Source: Calocera cornea HHB12733 | Lineage: Eukaryota; Basidiomycota; Dacrymycetes; Dacrymycetales; Dacrymycetaceae | Direction of reading: 5' to 3' | Length of the DNA stretch: 64,000 nucleotides | Assembly: GCA_001632435.1 (NCBI GenBank) | Contig: KV423927.1 | Span: 48,115-112,114 of the forward strand | In this document: piece by piece, positions 56,637 through 64,000 of the stretch | Layout: every line of letters begins with the position of its first letter | Position numbering within the stretch: the first letter of the stretch is position 1 | Notes under the pieces: model-generated | Databases searched by the model: none | What the model saw: the letters and a program-made list of their open reading frames with translations, nothing else | Told to the model about the DNA's origin: nothing | Position numbers and translations under genes: made by a program

Positions 56637-58721
56637 ATGTCCAGCTCTCCTACATCGCGGGTTCCCCCTCCTGCTCCTCTTCCTGCTATCTTGAATTCGG
56701 TGACTAGATCTCCCACCTCGGCAGATGGACCTCGACCGACTTACGGACCGCCACTGCCGCCTGGCGCGATATCGCCGACGAGTGCCATCCGCGCACCGGA
56801 CGTGCCATTCCCTCCCTCTGCCGTCCATCCGGACAATGACGCACTAAAGGCTACTCCAATGACAACTCCTACTACAGAGCGAGCTGATATTGAGATGTCG
56901 AGCGAGACGGCCGACGCCCTTGCGGATGGGACGACGCGGCTTGCTATCAAGCTCGGGAAGCGCCCGGCTGAAGGAGATGCAACTGACGTCGGCGGGGAAA
57001 GCCGGCCCGCGAAGCGCGCACGCATACCTACGCCTCCGGATCGCCCCCCTCCGCCAACTGACGGCATGTTGCCTGGCTACGGTACGAAGGAACCTGATAC
57101 GTTTATGATCAAGCTTCCCGGTGGGCTGGTGCGATGGCTGAAGCTGCCCCCTGAGAGGCCCTTTGTACGTATCCACTGTTCATCGTCGGACGTGCTCTCA
57201 TGCTCCACGAAGTCAACAACTCGCATGAAACTGCAGACGTTGGCTCGGATTGCACGCCCCGCTTCCTCTGACAGGCACTTTGAACGGCTTCGATGGCGTG
57301 ACCTCATGGGAAGCGACGAGAGGCGGCTGAATATGGAGCAGCGTGTCAAGGGCGGACACGTCATAGCGATCAACGGCTACAAGGACGACTATGGGATCTG
57401 TTCCTGGGACGAGCTTGCCACGCTTGGGGCGCCGACCGACGTTTTGACGACAGAGTGTGGGTGAATTTCGCTTACGCATCTGCGCCGCGCACTCAGAGCA
57501 CCCCAGATCCATTCCATGCTGTTGGAAAGATTCAAATGGACCACAGCGTCACGCTCCGCGAGCTGCACAAGTTCGGGGCCGAAGGGTCTCTCCAGTGGGG
57601 ATCGACATGCATCCCGCTCAAGACAACGGGTCCGCTCCCACCGCTAGTCGAGTAGGCGCTGACACACCCCTGCGCAAAGGCCCGCACTGATCTCCGCTCC
57701 GCCGCAGCTTCCTCGCGGACGACTGGAACGCATGGAACCTCGGCTCGTCGGCGATGGCGCGCCCGCCGCACGCGCGGGCCGAGTCCTTCGCCGCGTTCAA
57801 CTGGCACCACGTCCTCCAGCGGGACACGTTCTCGGGCCTGAAGCAGGACGTGACGGGCCGGATGACGGCGACGTTCCAGCGGTGCGGGCACCGGCTGCTG
57901 TTCTACTGCCGGCCCAGCAGGAGCTTCATGGCGCTCAAGCAGGAGGAGGGCGACGCGCTGTACCGCATGGAGGACTACGAGCGGATGGGCACGTGGTTCG
58001 TGCTCGTCGTGCGTCCGGGGGAGCTCATGTACGCCGTTCCCTCCCCCCCCCCCCCCCCCCCCCCCCCCCTCCCCCATCGCTCACGCACAACCAACCCTTC
58101 GACGGTGCACAGTGTCCAGCCACCGGGGCCGTGCTACGCGCTCTACGCGCCCGAGAACAACATCATGCGCACCTCGCAGTTCGTGATGTACAACCTGGTG
58201 CACGAGTGGGAGCGCTGGCGGCGGAGCGCGGCGCGCGAGCTGGCGTGGGCACCCGACTTCCCCGCCATGGCCGTCCTGCGCACGGCGTACAGGCTCGCAA
58301 TCATGCTCGAGCACACCCGCTCCGGTCCGTCTTTCCCCCACCTTTCCTTCGTTCCGCACGCCACATCCCGGCGGCCGGGCGCTGCTTACGCGGGACGATG
58401 ATGCTGACGTTTGGTTGGCCGTTGGTCGCAGAGCTCGAGGTGCCGAGCATCCACCTCCTCAGCATGGCGCGCATGATCCTCAAGCCGGGCGAGTACCTCG
58501 CGCGGCCCCGGACGGAAGAGGAGAAGCGCACGCAGGCGCACTTCCTCCGCCTGCTGTCCAACGTGCAGAAGCTCGATCTTCCCGGCGCGGGCGCGGGCGC
58601 GATGGGGGGGATCAAGGTGCCCGAGCCCGTGCTGAGGGAGGAGATCGCGGACTATGCGCTGGCTGCGGCGGTCGTGAGGAGGCGGCTCGTGCATCTCGGC
58701 GTGCCAGAGGACACGCTCTAG
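56637..58721 (+). CDS. JmjC-like protein, iron ligands apparently lost
   Basis: Six exons, 56637-57164, 57213-57399, 57456-57651, 57708-58028, 58113-58324 and 58432-58721, give 577 aa. Residues 1-150 are Pro/Ser-rich and disordered with a basic signal (KLGKRPAEG, PAKRARIP). The rest resembles fungal JmjC proteins: QRCGHRLLFYCRPSRSF, ERMGTWFVLVVRPGELIVQPPGPCYALYAPEN and QFVMYNLVHEWERW. JmjC enzymes bind Fe(II) through His-x-Asp and a distal His. By eye, the first His is Lys (KQD) and the distal His is Tyr (GPCY), so the protein is probably not an active hydroxylase. The second intron (57400-57455) uses a weak donor (GTTCCT); the other junctions are firm. The fourth intron holds a 27-C run. In-frame Met codons lie upstream to 56346. 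C-terminal helical tail. Confidence 0.68.
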
Positions 58722-58837
58722 TGTGCTGTGGAGAACCGGGGGAGGGCGCGGATGTGCGGAGAAAGAGGGGCAGAAAGCAGTACATTGTATTTCATGCTGC
58801 AGGCCGTGCGCCTGCGCCCGCGCCCGCGCCCGCGCGC

Positions 58838-59526
58838 TCATACCCCATCGTAGCTCGCCCCGCCCGCCTGCGCCTGCGTCAGCGGGGCTCCCACAGTGCG
58901 GAACGGAGACCAACGGACCTTGCGCAATTTGACGACGATGGGCTCCTCGTCGAGGTCCCTGCGCTCGTGCGCCGGCACGTCGATGCTGTACGCGGGCAGC
59001 ACGCGCTTCACGTCCGCGGCCTGCACGGACACCTTGGCCTTGCGCATGACGCGCGTTGCGGGGCCGATCCAGGTGACGAGGACGAACTTTGAGCGCGTGG
59101 ACTGCTTGTCGTTCGAGTACGAGACGCGGACGTAGGCGAACTGGGCTCTGCGGGGGGGGCAGGCGCGTGAGCGCGCGTGTGAGGCGGAGGACGGCGTCAG
59201 TATGAGGATGAGGACGCACTGGCCGTCATCGAGCGCGTCTGCGAGCTCGGCGAGCCCGCCCGTGCCCGTCGCCTTGAGCAGCAGCTTGTCGCTCCTATCG
59301 CTCTACACCGTCCCGTTCCGTGCATGAGCGACGAGGGAGGGGGCGGGGGTGGTGTGGGAAGGAAGACGGGGGCGCACCTCGTACGCCAGGAGGAGCCAGT
59401 TGGTGTCCGTCTTGTCCGAGCGGACATCGTGGTATGCTGCTCGAGTGGCGGGTCAGCGGGTGGGCGTGGGCGCGGTGCGGCAGGGGGCGCACCGTGGGAT
59501 ATCGCTGGGTCGGACACGTCCGCCAT
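58838..59526 (-). CDS. coactosin-like actin-binding protein (ADF-H fold)
   Basis: Five exons on the minus strand, 59493-59526, 59378-59436, 59220-59302, 58919-59147 and 58838-58867, give 144 aa, the size of coactosin. The order matches the family: MADVSDPAIS, AYHDVRSDKTDTNWLLLAYE, KATGTGGLAELADALDD, QFAYVRVSYSND, SKFVLVTWIG, and KAKVSVQAADVKRVLPAYS, ending with an acidic segment and LRKAGGASYDGV. Coactosin binds F-actin and opposes capping proteins. For the last exon I chose the second of two nearby acceptors because it gives the family ending KAGGASY. The gene is GC-rich and its introns carry C/G runs. Confidence 0.88.
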
Positions 59527-59796
59527 TCCTAGTGTGCTGTCTGTCTATGGGCGGTGGCGGGGAGGGAGCAGGCGCGGCCTGAGAGGGGACGCTTGAGCTG
59601 GTTACGGTACGGAGGAGGGCCGATCACGTGCACCGCCACCCGATCGTCAGGGACCGGGCGAGGGCGGCCTGCACTTTTCGGTCGCCACTGGCAGCCGGGC
59701 TGCTCTCCCTGCCGAGTCCTGCTTTGTGCGTGCCCGTTGCTGCCCACCCGCGAGTATATACCTGCGTGCATCAGACAGAGCAGAGCAGAGCAGAGC

Positions 59797-61473
59797 ATGC
59801 CAGGCCGGATCCCGCGCATCCCCCTTCCCCGCAGAGGTGCGTCCCACCCCCGCCCACACCCCCCCCCGCCCGCTCACCCCCCACCCGCAGCGGCTGCCTC
59901 AACCTCAGCACCGCCCTCGGCCTCAACCGTAAACTCACCGTCCAACGCACCTGCCCGTCACCCGTCCCCGTCCCCGTCGACCCCAACGCCCGCTGCCCCG
60001 TCAAAGCCGCCCCGGCCCCCGTGGACCTACCGGCCCTCCAGCTCCGCCCCCCAGCGCCGCACACCCCCGGCCCAGTCCCCCTTCCGCGTGCCGCCGCCCC
60101 CTGCGCCCCTGGACCCGCGCAAGGACCCCGCGCTCCGCCCGCCCCGGCGCGCCCCCACCCCGGCCGGCATAGCAGCGCACCGCGCCCGCCTGCGCGCGCG
60201 CTACCCCGCCGGCTGGGCACCGCGCACCAAGATGTCGCGCGAGGCGATGGCCGCGCTGCGCTTGTTCCACCGCGAGGACCCGGCCCAGTTCAGCGTGCCC
60301 ATGCTCGCTGACAAGTTCACCATCTCCCCCGAGGCCGTGCGGCGTATCTTGCGCAGCCGCTGGGAGCCGGGCGAGCGCCGGCTCGAGAAGATGCGCAGGA
60401 GGGAGGAGAGGGACGCCCAGGCGGAGGCGGAGCGCCGGGCGAGGGACAAGCAGGAGAGGAGGGAGGAGGCCAGGCTCAGGGTGCTCCAGCACAAGGCCCT
60501 CGCCGCTGCTGGGCGGGCCGTCAGGGCCCTCGGGGGCAACCCGCTCCTGCGCCGCGCTGAGGATGAGGAGGAGGGGGAGGAGGAGGAGGAGGCCGAGGAG
60601 CGGGAGGTGGAGGTCGTGCGCCGGGAGCGCAGGAGCAACAAGGTCACGCTCGAGGACCGCTTGCTCGCCGCGAGGCTGCGAGCAGCAAAAGAGGCCAAGG
60701 AGCTGGCGATGGGCGGCCCTGCCCCCGCTCCTGAGCGAGCTGCAGCGCTCACAGCAGACGATTTCGTCACCAGCACCCCTCGCCCGGGCCCTTCCGCACA
60801 CGAGCCCCGTCCCCCCGCCTCCCGAGCCCGGGGCACGGCCCCTGCCCGCTCCGCCCCAACCCCCGGCCCAACCACAGCGCCCACCCCGCCGACCGCCTCC
60901 CTCGCCGTCCCCCTCCCCCGGCACATCCCGGACCTCTCGCACGACCTCCCCGCGCTCCTGGCCGACCCGGCGACGCCGACCCTGCCCGCGCTCAGAGCGG
61001 CGCTCCAGACGGACCTGTCCGCACAGCGCTTCCCCCGCCTCGGCATCGACGGCGTCAGGCGCGCGCGGCCGGATGTCAAGCAGCCGGCGCGGGCGGGCGC
61101 GGGCGAGGGGCTGCTGCCCGGATCGCACGGTGGGTTGAGCCCGGGGTGGAGGGGCGGGCGGGCGGAGCGCGCGGCGGGCGCGCCCAGGGCGGCCGAGCAG
61201 CGTCAGCCAGAAGGAGGGGAAGCACCGCAGTATGAGCAGCAGGAGAGAACGGGATCCCAGCGCCCGGCCCCTGCCCCGGCGCAGGAAGCCCCCGCGCTCG
61301 CCGAGCAGCGCGCAGGCTCGCACATCCTCGTATCCCCGACTGCGGGCGGGACGGCCCGCATGCGAGCGATCATCGAGCAGCGGCAGCAGGCGCGGCGGAG
61401 GCGGGAGGAGAGCCTCAAGGATGCGGACAAGCTGCTCCGGGGAAGGATGGGCGACTTGCCCCATTCTGCTTAG
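59797..61473 (+). CDS. RRG9: RRG9/neugrin-like mitochondrial protein with long extra C-terminus
   Basis: Two exons, 59797-59836 and 59891-61473, give 540 aa; the 54-nt intron is in frame. The neugrin/RRG9 core is at about residues 120-190: GWAPRTKMSREAMAALRLFH, DPAQFSVPMLADKFTISPEA and VRRILRSRWEPGERRLEKMR. RRG9 is needed for mitochondrial genome expression and respiratory growth in yeast, and neugrin for mitochondrial 16S rRNA in animals. The N-terminus (MPGRIPRIPLPRR) is Arg-rich as in a presequence. About 350 residues follow the core: a long charged coiled coil (RRARDKQERREEARLR) with an acidic run (EEGEEEEEAEEREVE), Pro-rich low-complexity sequence, and a conserved-looking end. Family members are usually much shorter, so the extension may be lineage-specific. 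Confidence 0.7.
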   Translation: MPGRIPRIPLPRRGASHPRPHPPPPAHPPPAAAASTSAPPSASTVNSPSNAPARHPSPSPSTPTPAAPSKPPRPPWTYRPSSSAPQRRTPPAQSPFRVPPPPAPLDPRKDPALRPPRRAPTPAGIAAHRARLRARYPAGWAPRTKMSREAMAALRLFHREDPAQFSVPMLADKFTISPEAVRRILRSRWEPGERRLEKMRRREERDAQAEAERRARDKQERREEARLRVLQHKALAAAGRAVRALGGNPLLRRAEDEEEGEEEEEAEEREVEVVRRERRSNKVTLEDRLLAARLRAAKEAKELAMGGPAPAPERAAALTADDFVTSTPRPGPSAHEPRPPASRARGTAPARSAPTPGPTTAPTPPTASLAVPLPRHIPDLSHDLPALLADPATPTLPALRAALQTDLSAQRFPRLGIDGVRRARPDVKQPARAGAGEGLLPGSHGGLSPGWRGGRAERAAGAPRAAEQRQPEGGEAPQYEQQERTGSQRPAPAPAQEAPALAEQRAGSHILVSPTAGGTARMRAIIEQRQQARRRREESLKDADKLLRGRMGDLPHSA

Positions 61474-61520
61474 CTGCTTAGCTGCTTAGCTGCCTTGCTG
61501 CCTTGCTGCCTTGCTGCCTT
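61467..61520. repeat. short tandem repeat after the RRG9-like stop
   Basis: An 8-nt unit (TTAGCTGC) repeated about three times passes into a 7-nt-like unit (CCTTGCTG) repeated about four times. It overlaps the stop codon region and likely lies in the 3' UTR. Confidence 0.75.
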
Positions 61521-61831
61521 GGACTGCGGGCTTGGGGGTCGTCACGTTAATCAATTTCACTCTGCACTTTGCGGTCTATCATACATTTAATACCCATATC
61601 ACGCCTCATCGAGCACGCTGGGCGAACGTAGCGTTGTAAGCAAGTTTCGGGGGGAGATGGAGATGGACAACACAGCAGGCCGACAGCCGCACCCTCTCGT
61701 ACAACAGCAGGATGACAAGAAAAATACGAAAATCCCTCTGGGGAACGAGCATCTATGCACAACCAAGATGAGCAGAACCAAATGAGCCACAAGATGGGAA
61801 AGCAAAGGGCATTAGAAGAAGGTTGTCGCAG

Positions 61832-64000
61832 CTAGATCTCGTTGCGCAGCAGGATCCTGTAGCAGCCGTCGCAGAACGCCTTGTCCTGCCTTTCGAAGAA
61901 GGTGCCGTCCGCGAACGGTTTCTTGCATGTCTGGGAAGGCTATATCAGTGCCGAGTCTTCATAGATGGGCCGCGAGCGCACCTCGCATACAAAGCAGCTC
62001 CAGTGCCACTTTCCGCGCTTGACCTCCACAGCAGGTTCAGCCTCCCTAATCGGCTTCTTGCAGCCCTTGCACTTGGGTAAGTGCAGCCGCACATGGCACA
62101 ACTCGCAGTACGGGTGACCCTTCCAGATCGTAAAGCCGACCTCATCCTCCTCGTCGCCCTTCGGACCACTGCCTGTCCGAGGAGCTCCGCTGGCCTTTGA
62201 AGGGTCGAGGAAGGGGTCACCGCACTCTGCACAAAAGAAGTGGAGCTCGTGATACGTCCGCGGTCCGCCGGGGAGGGAGGGGTCGTCAAGGGTGATGAAC
62301 TGCGAGTCTGCAATGGGGGTTTCGCAGTGGAAGCAGCGCGGGGCAAAGTGCTACTGTGGATTAGTTTGCGTACCGCGGCGCTGGTTTAGTGCTCACCTCA
62401 TGGTAATCAAGATGACAGTAAGCCTTGCCCTCGTGCTCGAAGCTGGAGACGTGCTCCAGGAGCTCGCCGCACTTCTCGCACCTACGAAACCTACGTCAGC
62501 ACAATTCGGTCCAGGGCAGTGCTGCCACCTACTTGAAGCAAGCCGGGTGCCATCTCTTATCCATCGCACTGACGATCCTGCCCGTGATCCCGCCCCCACA
62601 TCCAGCACAGAACAGACCTGCTCTATGGCGTGTTCGTGCTCCAGCTCCCGTGCTGGAGCCAGAGCTCGCGAGGGAGGAAGAGGATGCATCGGGCCCTGTG
62701 AAGGAGGTGATGTTGATACTCGGAGAGGTGGTGACCGTGATCTGGGGCGGCGGAGGGAGGGAGTCGTCCTCGTGGGAGATGGAGATCGTCGGTCCGTCAT
62801 CGGGTACATTGATAGACGGAACGTTGATCGTAGGAACCCCAGGCTTCGGCTCGTCCGGCAAGCTGATCATCGGCACATCTACCTTGTTCGGTTCTTCCGG
62901 AAGGCTGATCGGCACCCCTGTTCCTGCCACAGGCTCAGGAACGTTTATGACGGGCAGAGGCTTGGGCTCGTCCATCGGCAGCTTGACGCTGGGCAGACTC
63001 TGCGCGCTGACGGCCGGCATCCCCTCCGGCGCACGGTTCTCCTTGTCCTCCGCCCTCCTCTCATTGCGCGTCTCAGCACGCGGCGCCGGCGTAGGGAGCG
63101 GCCTCCTCCCCTGCCCCGGTGTCCCATTCGGAAGCTGCACATTGCCCATGCTGCCCGAGCGCTGATGGCCCCCGATGGCAGGGGTGGTGCCCGACCGCCT
63201 GGGCGGGGGCAGGGGCGGCGCGCCGCCCGAGTTGGGCGTGCCGAGCGCGCGGAGGACGGAGGAGTCCAGCTGCAGGCCGTTGTTGGAGACTGGGACGGGG
63301 GCCTGGACCTGGACGGGCGGGGGGGCGGGAGCGATGGTCGGTGAGGGCAGGGGCGCCGGCGCCGGCGCAGGAGCGGGGTAGGAGGAGGGGAACGACCCGG
63401 GGGGCATGGACAGCGGGCGGAGAGGCTGGGACTGTGCAGGCTGGAACTGCTGCTGCTGGAAGGGCCCGCGGGGCGCTTGAGCCTCAGGGGGTGACTGCGC
63501 GAGCTGCTGCTGGAAATAGTCCGGCTGCCACTGCTGCTGGGCCTGCTGCTGCGTTTGGGCTTGGGTCGGCGACTGCGCCTGCTGTTGCTGTTGCTGCTGG
63601 GAATAGCCCGGCTGCCACTGCTGCTGCGCTTGATACTGCTGCTGCGGCTGGTCGGTCTGCTGCTGCATCTGGGGCATACTGTCCCCCCCCGTAGGCCGCG
63701 GGACGATCTCCCACCCGTCCGTGGCCCTGGCCTGCTCCGCCAGTCCCCAGCTGCGGGAATCGACACTGCTCCCCCGCCGGGGCGTGACCGGGCGGCCAAA
63801 GCGTGCCTCATGCGCCTTCTGGTGCCGCTCGTCCATGCGTTCCCAGATCTCGCGCGTGCGCTTGACGGGGCTTGTGGACTGGGACTGGGACTGGGACTGG
63901 GCGCTCTCCTGCTGGCTGGGCTGGGGCTGCTGGAAGGAGGGGTTGGAGTAGGATTGCGAATGCGAATGCGAATGCGCATGGGAGGCCGAAAACGGGCTGG
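61832..64000 (-). CDS. three-LIM-domain protein (paxillin-like), 5' end outside window
   Basis: Minus-strand exons 62533-64000 (open at the window end), 62397-62481, 61982-62350 and 61832-61930 join in frame. The N-terminal part is disordered with Gln-rich repeats (QQQ runs between residues coded at about 63480-63680), Pro-rich and Ser-rich tracts. Then three LIM domains follow. LIM1: CAGCGGGITG, KRWHPACFKCEKCGE and YCHLDYH. LIM2: FHCETPI, ELHFFCAECGDPF and GHPYCELC. LIM3: CKGCKKPI, KWHWSCFVCETCKKPF and FCDGC. The arrangement is like yeast Pxl1 and animal paxillin. LIM domains are zinc-binding protein-interaction modules; this class links Rho signalling, cytokinesis rings or adhesion to actin. 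The start codon lies beyond 64000. Confidence 0.83.

Noticed and set aside
58029..58112. Poly-Pro tract in the JmjC-like protein
   Set aside because: The C-run lies inside a GT-AG intron of 84 nt; removing it joins GELI to VQPPGP, as in related proteins.
60001..61464. 487-codon minus ORF opposite the RRG9-like gene
   Set aside because: It is the GC-rich mirror of a real gene with neugrin motifs; the minus protein has no features.

Overview
The window is nuclear DNA of a filamentous basidiomycete, most likely an Agaricomycete. Genes are dense and on both strands. Almost all are broken by short introns (about 45-85 nt) with donors of the GTGCGT/GTACGT/GTAAGT type. Small disordered basidiomycete-type proteins and secreted heme-thiolate peroxidases support the placement. 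One assembly gap (100 N) lies at 37411-37510. I built the exon models by hand from splice signals, reading phase and family resemblance; ends may be off by a base or two.

Layout. 1-5.3 kb: a possible small disordered ORF, a minisatellite, a five-exon orphan gene (955 aa) and a cluster of palindromic repeats. 5.4-17 kb: an RPA70-like ssDNA-binding protein, DPH7 and the urease accessory gene ureD (divergent), a UBC4/5 ubiquitin-conjugating enzyme, the RNA polymerase III subunit RPC31/RPC7, and protein phosphatase 1. 17.7-25.6 kb: a split-PH-domain protein, about 2.8 kb with no recognisable gene, a small secreted protein and an unrecognised ORF. 26.4-28.7 kb: a divergent pair of mitochondrial ribosomal protein genes (mL59 and uS5m). 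29.6-34.9 kb: a young segmental duplication carrying APH-type kinase-fold genes and a divergent partner gene that has decayed in the second copy. 35.7-38.8 kb: an RmlD/MAT2B-like reductase and a KEN-box disordered protein.

39.8-56.3 kb: two paralogous secreted heme-thiolate peroxidases (minus strand at 40 kb, plus strand at 52 kb) and, next to the second, a secreted type-B carboxylesterase. Between the peroxidases lie housekeeping genes: SRRM1-like splicing factor, p24 cargo receptor, a frame-disrupted double GFA-domain gene, signal peptidase subunit SPC2, and the divergent ribosomal pair uS15/eS6. 56.6-64 kb: a JmjC-like protein that seems to lack its iron ligands, coactosin, an RRG9/neugrin-like protein and the 3' part of a three-LIM-domain protein.

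Most genes are ordinary housekeeping functions. The parts that deserve a second look are the kinase-fold duplication, the peroxidase/esterase group, the orphan gene with its palindromes, the truncated RPA70-like protein, the JmjC pseudoenzyme and two genes with apparent frame breaks.
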